Positions 50,027 through 59,808 are shown, counted from the stretch's first letter. The stretch: DNA of 64,000 nucleotides from JAICLK01 sp963742655 (GCA_963742655.1 CAVUMM010000006.1:248001-312000); one strand, 5' to 3'. Numbers and translations: made by a program. Notes: a model not told the origin generated them from the sequence alone.

Positions 50027-51343
50027 ATGCAACCCGCAAACTACCACCCACAATTAAGCAGTCAGATCCGCGAAGTATTCGGTGAAACGGCTGAACTTCC
50101 GCCTGGAATCGAGGGATTACTACAGAAAATTAGCCAAACATACGCTCAAAACGACACGTACCAAACACAGCTGGAGGCAAAGATTGCCCAGAGCGCCGAA
50201 CAGCTGATAGCTTCCACATCCAGGGCGTATTCGTTCCTCGACAGTCTGCATATGGGGCTGATTATGTGTGACGTGAACTCGCAGGTTGTTTTCACGAATT
50301 TGTCGGTTCGTCACTTGCTGGCCATGAAAGCTATCGTAAGCGATCGTCAACAAATTTCGGAGCAAGAAGTACATTGGGATATTGACACAATTGACAAACT
50401 TTTACAGCCCAGCTTCCAACTAAAGGAACGAGTGAAGCAGAGCTTGCAGACGAACCAGGCGCTGGAATTTAAGGCTGTTAATTTCGGAAAACGTGTCTTG
50501 CGCTTGTTTATCGCACCGATGGTGAATGAAACGGGTCTGGCGGTGCAGCAATTCGGTACCGTAGTACTGGTGGAGGACGTCACCGAGCAGGTCGTGCACG
50601 AGCGTTCACGCGATGAATTTTTCTCTATCGGTTCACACGAATTGCGTACGCCGCTTACGGCGATCAGGGGTAATGCTTCGCTAATAAAAAATTATTACGG
50701 TGATAAATTACCAGATAATGACGTCGTTGAGATGATCGATGATATTCACGAATCGGCCGTCCGCTTGATTCAAATCGTGAATGATTTTTTGGATGTTTCG
50801 GCATTGGAGCAAGGCAAAATCCAGATGAACCCGGAAGCCTTTTTACCGGGCGGAATCGTGCAAGACGTGGTTCATGATTTGCATGCGCTGTGTGAGTCAA
50901 AGACGGTGTCTTTGATTGCCGATCCAAATGTCATGGCTGTGCCTGCGATCAAAGCAGACAAACAGCGTTTCAAGCAGGTTATATATAACCTTGTCGGAAA
51001 TGCCATAAAGTTTACAGATAGCGGCAGCATTTCGATAAGCGCGCAAATTGACGGTAACTATGTGCGCTTCGCGGTCACCGATACGGGAACCGGCATGTCA
51101 GCCGAAAATCAACGGCTGCTATTTCGAAAGTTTCAGCAGGCCGGCAGCAGTTTGCTGAGCCGTGACAATACCAAGGGAACCGGGCTCGGACTGTACATAT
51201 CAAAGCTGATAGTTGAAATGTCGGGCGGCAAAATCGGGCTGGCTCGCTCCGAACTGGGCAAAGGCAGCACGTTTGCTTTTACGCTGCCTCGGGCAGAAGT
51301 TTCCGCTGAAACGCAATCTGGCCCGGAACAAGTTGCCCAGTAA
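50027..51343 (+). CDS. cytosolic PAS-domain sensor histidine kinase
   Basis: A 438-residue kinase with no membrane helix. An N-terminal helical/coiled segment (about 1-65) is followed by a PAS-like domain (about 68-185; SFLDSLHMGLIMCDVNSQVVFTN), a HisKA dimerisation helix with FSIGSHELRTPLTAIRGN (H204), and a HATPase_c domain: VGNAIKFTDSG (N box), VTDTGTGMS (G1), KGTGLGLYISKLIVEMSGG (G2). It senses an intracellular signal and should phosphorylate the preceding regulator. It converges on the arginase-type gene. Confidence 0.92.
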   Translation: MQPANYHPQLSSQIREVFGETAELPPGIEGLLQKISQTYAQNDTYQTQLEAKIAQSAEQLIASTSRAYSFLDSLHMGLIMCDVNSQVVFTNLSVRHLLAMKAIVSDRQQISEQEVHWDIDTIDKLLQPSFQLKERVKQSLQTNQALEFKAVNFGKRVLRLFIAPMVNETGLAVQQFGTVVLVEDVTEQVVHERSRDEFFSIGSHELRTPLTAIRGNASLIKNYYGDKLPDNDVVEMIDDIHESAVRLIQIVNDFLDVSALEQGKIQMNPEAFLPGGIVQDVVHDLHALCESKTVSLIADPNVMAVPAIKADKQRFKQVIYNLVGNAIKFTDSGSISISAQIDGNYVRFAVTDTGTGMSAENQRLLFRKFQQAGSSLLSRDNTKGTGLGLYISKLIVEMSGGKIGLARSELGKGSTFAFTLPRAEVSAETQSGPEQVAQ

Positions 51344-51398
51344 AATCAATTTCAGTGTCGCTGAAAGATCTAACGACATGTGATTTTAAAGCCACTGG

Positions 51399-52346
51399 CT
51401 ATCCGACTTTGTTCTGGGCCATGTAATTGGTGTACCAGCTGTAATTTTTACCGAGGAACTTGGCGATAAGTTCGATACCGAGTTCGGCAGTCTTGTTTTC
51501 TTCGTCTTGGAGCGGATTGTACTCAACGACATCAATACCGACGACTGGGCAAGTCCGGCCGATATATTCGGCGATGGTGGCGATTTCGCGGTACGTTAGT
51601 CCCTTGGCATTCGGCATGCCGGCACCGGGAGCATAAATACGGTCGATAGCATCAAGGTCCAGACTGACCCAGACATGCGGAACTTTGGCCGCTAAATCAT
51701 CAATCATTTTAAATAATGGCGATAGATTTTGGCTCAGCAGGTCGAACAACGTAAAGGCTTGCAGATTTTCGCGGGCTATTAAGTCAAGCTCCGCCTGATC
51801 AAAATCGCTACCGCCGATGTGCAGCAAGTTTTCTTTGGCAATTTTCACATTTGAACTATGAACGTTCTTGAGTTCAGACGCGCCAAAGCCCATAAGTGAT
51901 GCTAAGTGCATGCCATGTATATTGCCGCTGAGCGTCGTTTCGTCGGTGTTCATATCCCCATGTGCGTCAAAATAAATGAGTCCGAGTTGTCCGTCGACGG
52001 CCGCCGATGCTCCGCTGACAGCGCCAAGGTTTATGGAATGATCACCGCCAAGTGCGATTACTTTTTGGCCGTCTCTAACTGCAGCTTCACTCGCCTGCGC
52101 TAATTCCGAATTCACGCGAATAATTTCTTCCAGATAGTGCATTCGCGGATTACCGGGTTTCAGATCCTTACGTTCGCGGCACTTAATATTGCCGGCATCG
52201 GTTATGGCAAAACCAACATTGGTGAGTTTGCCAACAATTTTTTGATATCGAAAAGCTTGCGGCCCGATATCCACGCCCAAATTTTCAGCGCCAAGGTCAA
52301 GCGGAACGCCAATGAGCGTTGCGGATTTTGATTGTGCTACAGTCAT
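51399..52346 (-). CDS. arginase/agmatinase-family enzyme
   Basis: A 315-residue ureohydrolase from the ATG at 52346. Manganese-site motifs are complete: GGDHSINLG (about 110-118), YFDAHGDMNTDE (about 135-146) and SLDLDAIDRIYAPGAGMP (about 232-249). The usual SxDxDxxDP motif has Arg in place of Pro. The short N-terminal GVPLDLGAENLGVDIGPQAFR favours arginase (RocF-like) over agmatinase. It would cleave arginine to ornithine and urea. No ornithine or urea pathway gene lies nearby. Confidence 0.88.
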   Translation of the reverse strand: MTVAQSKSATLIGVPLDLGAENLGVDIGPQAFRYQKIVGKLTNVGFAITDAGNIKCRERKDLKPGNPRMHYLEEIIRVNSELAQASEAAVRDGQKVIALGGDHSINLGAVSGASAAVDGQLGLIYFDAHGDMNTDETTLSGNIHGMHLASLMGFGASELKNVHSSNVKIAKENLLHIGGSDFDQAELDLIARENLQAFTLFDLLSQNLSPLFKMIDDLAAKVPHVWVSLDLDAIDRIYAPGAGMPNAKGLTYREIATIAEYIGRTCPVVGIDVVEYNPLQDEENKTAELGIELIAKFLGKNYSWYTNYMAQNKVG

Positions 52347-52375
52347 GGGCGAGATTATAGCACAAGCTTCGGCGG

Positions 52376-53836
52376 TTAATTTGCCGATTGTTCTTGCATT
52401 GCCTGGCGCAGAATTATTCGGCCAACAAACTGTTTGCGGAGTTGGTCGGCATATTGCTTTGCTTCCCATTTTGGCCAGAATCGTCTGACCCGCAAATTCG
52501 AAACTCTCTTCTCGAATATAGTAATTTGCTTTGGTACCCCGGCAACCGAAAGAAGTATGTTCGTATTGTAAGGTAGCTCTTCGGGTTGGCCGGGAATGTC
52601 AAACGGTCGACTATTTTCGCCAACGATCGGTGCGTCGATTAGCCGTATACTCGTCTGAATGCGAGGCGCTATGTCGTCAAGCGTTATGATCTCCTCGTCG
52701 GACGTTTCTTGCTGAGCGTAGTGGCCCTTCAGACCAAGCGCGAACAGATTCAGGTATGCCAGAGCCTTTACCGCGACATTCTGCTCGTAACTAATCCAAT
52801 GTCGTCGAAGTTCATCATGGGCTTTCCCGCGCTTACGCAGATTACTGTTGCTGAAAATGCTCGCCAAAACACCCTCATGTTCAGACCAGAAATCCTCGAG
52901 CTCTGCCGAGAATCCGATGTGCGATAGCGTTTTGTGATCGACAACTCGAAATCTCAAGTGGCCGCTTTTAATGAGGCTTGCTATTTCGTGTATGACAGTA
53001 AAGCCGTCAATTTCCTGTCCGGTGATATCTTTAAACTGCCGCACGGCGAGTTCATTTGGATCGAGCGCCTTGCCAGACTTGAGCAGCGCGGCAAACGCAT
53101 CTGTGTAGTGGGCGGCCGTCGCGTCTTTTTCGCTATGAGTGAGCGAGATTTCATCACTGCGACCGGTCGGACAATATATTAGATTGCCGTTGTGGCCGAA
53201 ACGGTGCGTCGAAATTTTTTCAAGCTGGCCTGTTAAATCGTTCGGAAGATCTTCCTCATGAGCTGCGATAAAGCCTGCGAACTGTCCATCGTGTTGGCCG
53301 GGATCAAGCGGAGTGGGGCTTATACTCAAGGCAACCGCGAGCGGTCCAACTTCGCCGATCAGTGTTTGTTCTCTGATAAGTTCATTTTCGAGGTAAGCTG
53401 CCACTTTTCCCTCTTCTTCGGGAAGCAATAATGAAGTTTCGTATAATTTGGTTACTGTTTGGCCCCGAGCGGCACGGCGCGAATCGTTATATTTTTGGAT
53501 TGCTTCAAGCGCAAGCAGCGACCAATATTGCACTTTGAATGGGACTTTAGCATTCTTCTTTTCCCACCACACTTTGCCCCCAATTTCGTCGTCGGCAGCA
53601 TGAGCGGCAACGGCGTGAATTTTGTTGCCTAGCGTAGTTGCAATGTTGGTAATACCATCTGGCGAGGGTTCAACATCAACGCGAATCCCCCTGGAACTAA
53701 TGCCTTTAGCGGCTAATGCGAGCGGCTGATCGGCGGCATCTTGTTCTTGCGGTGCGCCGTTAATAAGGGCCTCAGGCTGCCATTCAGCAATCCTGGCCAG
53801 TTCTTCAGTGGTTGTTCCTAACAGCACCTCTGCCAT
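52376..53836 (-). CDS. hypothetical protein, 486 residues
   Basis: A soluble protein with no signal peptide, membrane segment or recognised domain. There are several long helices (VQYWSLLALEAIQKYNDSRRAARG; HDELRRHWISYEQNVAVKALAYLNLFAL) and a short conserved-looking HRFGHNGNLIYCPTGRSDE. The C-terminal third contains IRLIDAPIVGENSRPFDIPGQPEELPYNTNILLSVAG and a basic end. It is 29 bp upstream of the arginase-type gene on the same strand and may be co-transcribed with it. Function unknown; possibly restricted to this lineage. Confidence 0.6.
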   Translation of the reverse strand: MAEVLLGTTTEELARIAEWQPEALINGAPQEQDAADQPLALAAKGISSRGIRVDVEPSPDGITNIATTLGNKIHAVAAHAADDEIGGKVWWEKKNAKVPFKVQYWSLLALEAIQKYNDSRRAARGQTVTKLYETSLLLPEEEGKVAAYLENELIREQTLIGEVGPLAVALSISPTPLDPGQHDGQFAGFIAAHEEDLPNDLTGQLEKISTHRFGHNGNLIYCPTGRSDEISLTHSEKDATAAHYTDAFAALLKSGKALDPNELAVRQFKDITGQEIDGFTVIHEIASLIKSGHLRFRVVDHKTLSHIGFSAELEDFWSEHEGVLASIFSNSNLRKRGKAHDELRRHWISYEQNVAVKALAYLNLFALGLKGHYAQQETSDEEIITLDDIAPRIQTSIRLIDAPIVGENSRPFDIPGQPEELPYNTNILLSVAGVPKQITIFEKRVSNLRVRRFWPKWEAKQYADQLRKQFVGRIILRQAMQEQSAN

Positions 53837-54006
53837 AAGTAATATATATTACCATAATAGAGACAAATGGTCAATGTTAAAGCATAAGAAACTAATAAAT
53901 TTTAACAGAGACAAACAGCTGCTTTAGTGACTTAAGATATGACTGGAGAGCGTGAATCTGTCCTAATGAAAAGCTAACAAGCGCGAGAAGTTAAAAAATA
54001 GCCGCT

Positions 54007-55818
54007 CTATTGCGCAGAATTTGACGGTTCGGTTGACTTATTTTTGCCTTGTAAAAATCCACCGGACTGGTGGTGCCATAAACGACTATAAAAACCGCCA
54101 TTATCCAAAAGCTCGTGGTGTGTCCCCTGCTCTATAACTTTACCCTTGTCCAGCACCATAATACGATCGAGCTCTACAATGGTTGAAAGACGGTGGGCAA
54201 CAACAATAGAAGTTCGACCTTCCATCAGATCTTTCAAGGCTTCTTGGATAAGTTTTTCGCTGTGACTGTCGAGCGCACTGGTGGCTTCGTCCAGTATCAG
54301 GATTGGGGCGTCTTTAAGCATAGCCCGAGCGATAGCAACTCGTTGGCGCTGGCCGCCGGACAGTTTGCCGCCACGTTCGCCGACCATGGTGTTGTAACCT
54401 TTCGGCAGTTTGGAAATAAATTCGTCGGCGCGAGCGTGTTTGGCGGCTTGCATCACTTCGGCTTCAGTCGCATCCGGACGTCCGTAGCGAATGTTATCTA
54501 TAACGCTGCGGTGGAACAACATAGGCTCTTGTGGTACATACGCGATATGCTGACGCAATTCAGATTGGCGGACATTGGCTATATTCTGTCCGTCAATCGT
54601 GATTTCGCCTCCAGACACATCTGCAAATCTTAGTAGTAATTTGGTGATGGTCGTTTTACCGCTGCCACTAGGTCCGACTAGACCGATTCGTTCGCCTGGT
54701 GCAATCGAAAAATTAAGATTATGAAACAGCATGGCACCGTCCCATTCGGGATAGCTAAAGTCCACATTTTGAAACGTAATCCCGCCTTTACCGATTGCAA
54801 TTGCGTGCGGTTCGACCGGATCGACAACATCCGGTTTCATCATTAGCAATCGGCTCATCTCTTGCCCGTCGCCGAGTGCACGATTAATGCCTTTGATGGT
54901 AAATTGCAAATCCCATAATCTTCCCACAATATTGCCGGTGTAACTAATTAGCAGTAATACGATGCCAACAGAGGCATGGAATTGAATAACCGCGACGATA
55001 CCAGCCGCTAATGCCGCGACGCTCATAAACTGTGTGAAGCTGGCACTGAAATATTCGTTTGTTGTCGTAATGTGCATCAACGCCAGGCCGCGTTTTTTCG
55101 ACCTGTCGAGCCGTTTTTCAAACAGCGTGCGCTCAACATCTTCGCGGCCAAAACTGCGTACCGTTGATGCGTTGGTAATCGTATCAGCCAACTGCGCATT
55201 TTGACCGCTGGCGGCTTTGGCGTTTGCTTCATTAAATGGGATCTCGCGCATGCGCAAACGATACATTACATATGCATACCCAATAGAAAGAATAACAAGA
55301 CAGGCGACATAAACTGGAGCTTTGGGCCAAAGGATAATAACGGTAAAAATATATGAAAGCAATAGTCCATACAGATTGTATGCAATGTTATCCGCTAGCC
55401 CGCCATAAGCACTGGTAAACCGGTTAGCTGCGGCCACCAGCGCGCCGCCAAATTTTTCGGTGTGGAATCTATCGCTTTGGGCCAGAATGTGATTGAAAAC
55501 TGTTTTCGCCAGATCATTACTGATTGTTATAGTACTGCGCCATTGGCGTCGGCTGACAATCCGCCACATGACAATGGTGTATACGCCGACTGCGACCGCA
55601 ACCAAAAGCAATGGAATGAAAGACGCCATAGTACTGTGTGGATGCTTGCTAAGTTTATCGATTGCTTGCGATCCGATATAAGGTATGGCAAAATTTTCAG
55701 CCAGAATTACCGTGGGCATCAATAGATAAAACCAGAGCAGCGTCGAACGGTATCGCTCGGTATGTTGCCAATAAATGCGAACCGTGTCACGGTACGTTGC
55801 GGAATAGTGTCCGGCCAT
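54007..55818 (-). CDS. ABC exporter, fused permease and ATPase
   Basis: About 603 residues from the ATG at 55818 (the GTG at 55836 is an alternative). The first 330 residues form a six-helix ABC_membrane domain. The nucleotide-binding domain has LVGPSGSGKTTITKLLL (Walker A), the Q-loop YVPQEPMLFHRSVIDNIRYGR, LSGGQRQRVAIARAML (signature), ILILDEATSALDSHSE (Walker B) and VVAHRLST (H-loop). Homodimers of this type export lipids, peptides or drugs. The substrate is unknown. A DUF202 protein gene lies 45 bp upstream on the same strand. Confidence 0.93.
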   Translation of the reverse strand: MAGHYSATYRDTVRIYWQHTERYRSTLLWFYLLMPTVILAENFAIPYIGSQAIDKLSKHPHSTMASFIPLLLVAVAVGVYTIVMWRIVSRRQWRSTITISNDLAKTVFNHILAQSDRFHTEKFGGALVAAANRFTSAYGGLADNIAYNLYGLLLSYIFTVIILWPKAPVYVACLVILSIGYAYVMYRLRMREIPFNEANAKAASGQNAQLADTITNASTVRSFGREDVERTLFEKRLDRSKKRGLALMHITTTNEYFSASFTQFMSVAALAAGIVAVIQFHASVGIVLLLISYTGNIVGRLWDLQFTIKGINRALGDGQEMSRLLMMKPDVVDPVEPHAIAIGKGGITFQNVDFSYPEWDGAMLFHNLNFSIAPGERIGLVGPSGSGKTTITKLLLRFADVSGGEITIDGQNIANVRQSELRQHIAYVPQEPMLFHRSVIDNIRYGRPDATEAEVMQAAKHARADEFISKLPKGYNTMVGERGGKLSGGQRQRVAIARAMLKDAPILILDEATSALDSHSEKLIQEALKDLMEGRTSIVVAHRLSTIVELDRIMVLDKGKVIEQGTHHELLDNGGFYSRLWHHQSGGFLQGKNKSTEPSNSAQ

Positions 55819-55862
55819 TACGCATAATAATAGCACTTATGCTTGATTTAGCTCCTGAATAT

Positions 55863-56198
55863 CTAACGCAAGAATGTATACTGCGCGACTGCTAATACTA
55901 AAGCGATGCCAACGACTCCAAAAACCTGTAATGCCGGCCCAACACCTTGCGGGGGCAGTTTGTGCCTGCGAATTGCTTTGTCGGCGGCCCGGAAACGGTG
56001 GTATCCGATCAAAGCTACGACCGCGCCAAGCAGCAGGATTATTACGCCGAGGAAGCTGTGCTGTTTGTGAACGGCCGCAAGTGCTACACCGCCGGCTTCG
56101 ATAGCCAGACTCGTGCGAATCCAGGCGAGCAATGTCCGTTCATTTGCCAACAAGAAACGCGCATCAACGTCCGCCTGCTCTGCTTCGGAGATTTTCAT
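55863..56198 (-). CDS. DUF202 (YidH-type) membrane protein
   Basis: A 111-residue protein with three membrane helices. DARFLLANERTLLAWIRTSLAIEAGGVAL at about 11-39 is the DUF202 hallmark (NERT-x2-AWxRT). Function of the family is unknown; members are small inner-membrane proteins. It may be transcribed with the following ABC exporter. Confidence 0.9.
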   Translation of the reverse strand: MKISEAEQADVDARFLLANERTLLAWIRTSLAIEAGGVALAAVHKQHSFLGVIILLLGAVVALIGYHRFRAADKAIRRHKLPPQGVGPALQVFGVVGIALVLAVAQYTFLR

Positions 56199-56327
56199 AA
56201 TTGTTTATAAGTGTAAATCAATCATCTGGCAGCTGCAACGTCGACTGGTCGTTACCTTGACATTGAAATTATCGACAAGTACGCTTATAAATAAGACAGT
56301 ATAATTTTTAAGGAAAACAAAAACGTA

Positions 56328-57377
56328 ATGAAATTACTCAAACTCAACAATCGCGGCTTCAGCCATTTTTTCATACCGTTACTGATAGTGATTGCTATCG
56401 GTGCGATCGGAACCTATGTTATGGTCATGAGCCATGCGGCAACCATGCAAACGAATTGCGCCAAGAACCCACACGTATGCGGCTATCCTGACGGGACCAA
56501 CAGCGGGCCGCCGACGGGAACTAAACTATCCAGCACGCTAAAAACAGGAACGAATACCGGCCACGGCTGGACGTACGACAGCAAGAATCAAGATATCCTG
56601 ATATCCGCGAACGGCGCGGTATTGCAGAACGTAACTGCGAAAAATACCGAAATCGTCGTCAAAGCTAACAATGTAACCATCAAGAATGTCAACATTACCG
56701 GCATTAACGATCCAGGCGGCTTCGGCATTTGGTTGGTTGGCGCAAAAAATAATGGCACCTCGAATGTGACGATCGAAAACACGACGATTGCCGGTCTGCC
56801 GCCGAGTACTAGTAAAAAATGTAATGGCAAAACCGAAAGCGTTTCAAATGATTGCCAACGGTTGCTGGCGGGCATAAAAGATATTTATGGCGACTCCAAA
56901 GGAACGAAACTCCTGAATAATAATATTTCATTTATCTCGACTGGAATTCAAATCGACGAAGGATTGGTTCAGGGAAATTATATCCACGATATGGCAATGA
57001 GATCCGGCGACCACGTGAACGGCACGACCAGCAATGGTGCCAGCGGCGCATCGCTGACACTGAATCACAACACGGTGTTCAATCGATTCTCGCAGACAGA
57101 CGCCATCAGCCTGTTCGAAGATTTCGGCCGGCAATATAACCGTGTCATCAGCAACAATTTGGTAGCCGGCGGCGGTTACTGCATTTACGGCGGTCAAAAT
57201 CCTGGCGGTAAAGCCATTTCCAATATCAAGATTACCGGCAACCGCTTCTCCACTTTGTACTACCCCAAGTGCGGCGGCCAGGGCGGCGGCACGATCACCG
57301 CGTTTACCACCAAAGGCACCGGCAACTCTTTCAGCGGCAACATCTGGGACAACACCGGCAAAGCACTGCCATTCTAA
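56328..57377 (+). CDS. exported right-handed beta-helix protein
   Basis: A 349-residue protein with an N-terminal signal-anchor (NNRGFSHFFIPLLIVIAIGAIGTYVMVMSHA) of the form common in Saccharibacteria. The outer part is built from short strands with Asn ladders (TEIVVKANNVTIKNVNITGIN; SNVTIENTTIAGL; KLLNNNISFISTGIQIDEGLVQGNYIHDM), the pattern of pectate-lyase-type beta-helices. Four or more cysteines could form disulfides. It may bind or cleave polysaccharide, but no catalytic residues could be assigned. A decayed copy of its last 48 codons lies about 1.9 kb downstream. Confidence 0.78.
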   Translation: MKLLKLNNRGFSHFFIPLLIVIAIGAIGTYVMVMSHAATMQTNCAKNPHVCGYPDGTNSGPPTGTKLSSTLKTGTNTGHGWTYDSKNQDILISANGAVLQNVTAKNTEIVVKANNVTIKNVNITGINDPGGFGIWLVGAKNNGTSNVTIENTTIAGLPPSTSKKCNGKTESVSNDCQRLLAGIKDIYGDSKGTKLLNNNISFISTGIQIDEGLVQGNYIHDMAMRSGDHVNGTTSNGASGASLTLNHNTVFNRFSQTDAISLFEDFGRQYNRVISNNLVAGGGYCIYGGQNPGGKAISNIKITGNRFSTLYYPKCGGQGGGTITAFTTKGTGNSFSGNIWDNTGKALPF

Positions 57378-57407
57378 TAACGACTAAATTGCAATAACAA
57401 AACTTGC

Positions 57408-58823
57408 TTATGCTACCTGTTCGTATTTTTTACGATAAGCCAGTCCCATGTCGTGTTCTATGTATCGGACCTTTTCAACCGGATCCATGTCGCTTGGCAG
57501 CGAATTGTATTGAGCTACCAAATAATAAGAAGGCGCCCCGACACCCAGATCGTAATATGCCCTGATGTTCGGCGGTGAATCATTGGTTTTGCACCATTGC
57601 TTGAGAGCTTGCAGCGTGAAATATTGCGGCGTAAAGCTTTGATGGATACGTTTGTCCCGTTCCGGAGTCATCTGATTGAACAACGGCGAATCTTGGACCA
57701 GCGGGAATATCAGATAATCTAAATAATAATGCGGATTGCCGTCATAAACTATGGCGTCTGTTCCCATTCGGGAAACGGCTATCATTTGCTCGTGCGCGCG
57801 GAATAGTCGTTCGGTCCGGTCCAGTTGGGCAATTCCAACCGCTTTTGCCACCCAACTGACAACATCCTTTCCTTCCATCGCCATGCGTTCAAGCGCCGTA
57901 AAGTCTGCTGAATGCAGAATGTGGTGGTCCGTAATGAGCTGCTGGTTCCCGGCGAAAGTATCATACGTCAGACTTTCAAACGTCGTTGAATCCGTATTAT
58001 CGACCACCGGGCGAAAACGATCGGCGTGCGGTCCGAAAAATCTATCAATTGTGGCAATTTCCCCGCTCGCTAATTTTTCGTGAGCGAAATAGATATATTC
58101 ATCAACTGAGTTAGGAGCTGGATCTTCCCAGATTCCCGCCCATGGCGAGACGATCCTTCGCATTAAGTAGCGCCAGCTTTGGAATTGCACGCTACCGCGC
58201 AGCAATCCGTCCCATTTGGCAAAACTTAGCCCATCGGGGTCATTACCGTTCCAAAGACCGACTCGAACTAAGTGCGCTCGTTGCTTATTGCTGAATTGCT
58301 CCATGACGCGAAGCCTGTCGGCAAAATCTCCTTCCAGAAACGGACCGCAAAGACTCGGTGCCGTCAGAATTGGATTTAAAATCTGCATAGCTTCGGCTGC
58401 TTGAAGGGCCGCTTTTGTATTACTTATGCGGGTGTGGAATTGCACACCGTTCATACGAAGGGCCTCAGTCCATGGAAAGCCGGTGATTTCTTCCATATCA
58501 TTTCTTGTCTTCACGACATGATCGTTGCCGGTATTTATCTCAGTTTCCGTAGCTGGGCGTTGTCCAGGGACAGAAATGGGGACTATCAGGAGCCCTTTAT
58601 TAACTGCATCACGATTCATTCGGCGAGCTAAAGCGATATTTTCTTTTTCTAAATCATCAGCGTTCGTTACAATATCGGACTGGTCTTCCGCAGTTGTCGT
58701 TGTAGCTTCGTTGTTATATCCCAATTCCCCGCTGTAATCGCCGGTTCGCTCGTCAGCAACTACCGCTTCCTGTTCATCACCCATAGTCGTTTCTTTTTGT
58801 TGGCCTGAATCTACTATAGTCAT
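57408..58823 (-). CDS. hypothetical protein with GCS2-like (carboxylate-amine ligase) features
   Basis: A 471-residue soluble protein with an acidic, disordered N-terminus (about 1-55). Residues 130-220 contain NGVQFHTRISNTKAALQAAEAMQILNPILTAPSLCGPFLEGD. This is reminiscent of the HVHVG strand and the LALSANSPFWxG block of the GCS2/YbdK glutamate-cysteine-ligase fold, followed by an Arg-rich segment that fits its substrate site. The likeness is weak and unproven. If right, the protein would join an amine to a carboxylate using ATP. A 65-residue ORF precedes it by 17 bp on the same strand. It converges with the beta-helix gene. Confidence 0.5.
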   Translation of the reverse strand: MTIVDSGQQKETTMGDEQEAVVADERTGDYSGELGYNNEATTTTAEDQSDIVTNADDLEKENIALARRMNRDAVNKGLLIVPISVPGQRPATETEINTGNDHVVKTRNDMEEITGFPWTEALRMNGVQFHTRISNTKAALQAAEAMQILNPILTAPSLCGPFLEGDFADRLRVMEQFSNKQRAHLVRVGLWNGNDPDGLSFAKWDGLLRGSVQFQSWRYLMRRIVSPWAGIWEDPAPNSVDEYIYFAHEKLASGEIATIDRFFGPHADRFRPVVDNTDSTTFESLTYDTFAGNQQLITDHHILHSADFTALERMAMEGKDVVSWVAKAVGIAQLDRTERLFRAHEQMIAVSRMGTDAIVYDGNPHYYLDYLIFPLVQDSPLFNQMTPERDKRIHQSFTPQYFTLQALKQWCKTNDSPPNIRAYYDLGVGAPSYYLVAQYNSLPSDMDPVEKVRYIEHDMGLAYRKKYEQVA

Positions 58824-58840
58824 GCGGCCGACGCGTCCTG

Positions 58841-59038
58841 CTAAAAGATGCTGTCTATTTGCTGCCTCAACTCCCCCGAAATTTTTTCCGGAAGTGCCAT
58901 TGAGTAAGTTTCGTCACCGGCTAGTACGACCCCACCGCTATTTGGCGCGACTGGGCTTAAATCGAGCATGCTCGATCCAGGCGGAAACACTATACATTCG
59001 TTTCCCGCGATTTTAATTGACGAGGTTGTTGCTGGCAT
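58841..59038 (-). CDS. small hypothetical protein, 65 residues
   Basis: A short frame from ATG 59038 that ends 17 bp before the GCS2-like gene on the same strand. It has an acidic end (PEKISGELRQQIDSIF), several Pro/Gly turns and one Cys. No ribosome site is evident, and the AT-rich sequence before the ATG may hold a promoter. Position as a possible first gene of the transcript is the main support. Confidence 0.4.
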   Translation of the reverse strand: MPATTSSIKIAGNECIVFPPGSSMLDLSPVAPNSGGVVLAGDETYSMALPEKISGELRQQIDSIF

Positions 59039-59234
59039 AGTAACTTTTCGAAATATAATATCTATAAATATGCATAGCGCAATGGAGATAAAGAATAGTT
59101 GCGTGATTCACTTAACATTGATGCAACTGCCCTTTCTAAATTACTACAGGTCCCGAGCGCTTTATCAATATATTATAACATAAAATAAATCGCCTTAAAC
59201 AAACAATACCATCAAATGTAAATAAACAAAATTC
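59039..59234. other. AT-rich non-coding gap before the beta-helix relic
   Basis: It should contain the promoter of the small hypothetical gene on the minus strand. No other gene, terminator or repeat was found. Confidence 0.35.
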
Positions 59235-59378
59235 ACCGGCAAACGCTTTTCGACGCTCTATTTCCCGAAATACGGCGGCCAAGGCGGCGGAACAATTACT
59301 GCGTTTACGACCAAATGCTAAGGCAACGTGTTCAGCGGCAATATCCGGTACAACACCGGCAAGACACTACAATTGTAG
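59235..59378 (+). pseudogene. decayed C-terminal copy of the beta-helix protein
   Basis: Read from 59235, the frame gives TGKRFSTLYFPKYGGQGG, GTITAFTTKC, stop, GNVFSGNIRYNTGKTLQL and a stop. It matches the last 48 residues of the beta-helix gene at 56328 (ITGNRFSTLYYPKCGGQG to NTGKALPF) at about three residues in four. An in-frame TAA replaces a codon, and an extra base sits just upstream at 59234. The rest of the copy is gone. This is the remains of a tandem duplicate. Confidence 0.85.
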
Positions 59379-59776
59379 ACGCCAAATGACGTGGCTCACT
59401 ATTCGTTGATTACCTGCTACGAGTTAGAACTATTTAGCTAAAGAAATTAACTTTTCACCCGTGATCGTAACAAGTGTGTTCTCGTCAATAGACTCCAGCG
59501 CGGATGCCGCAATATTATTTGCCCTATACACCTAGCTATATCCCATAATCCCGCAGAAGACAATCCTGGGGCGTGTTTACCCCACAAAATGATTCGCATT
59601 TTCGGGATCTCGAGTTTCTCTCAAAACGGGCAAAATGAAATACATATTGTCCGGCTGCTCCGTATCCCTGCACAACATGAAGCAGGTGCAGATTTTGCTA
59701 AATAGCGTTCATAAATTTCGGATGAGTAATAAAAATTAGGTTCCGTCCTCAATCATGGTTCCTCATAATATCCAAA
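59379..59776. other. non-coding stretch after the relic
   Basis: About 400 bp with many stops in all frames. No homology or repeat was recognised. It may be further decayed remnant DNA. Confidence 0.4.
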
Positions 59777-59808
59777 ACCCGTGCTCCTGACGGCAGGAAA
59801 ACACGGGT
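59777..59808 (-). terminator. terminator of the secreted 201-residue protein gene
   Basis: ACCCGTG (59777-59783) pairs with CACGGGT (59802-59808), and CCTGACGGCAGG forms part of the loop. On the minus strand the stem is followed by TTTTGG. It lies about 40 bp beyond the stop of the gene at 59849. Confidence 0.6.
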
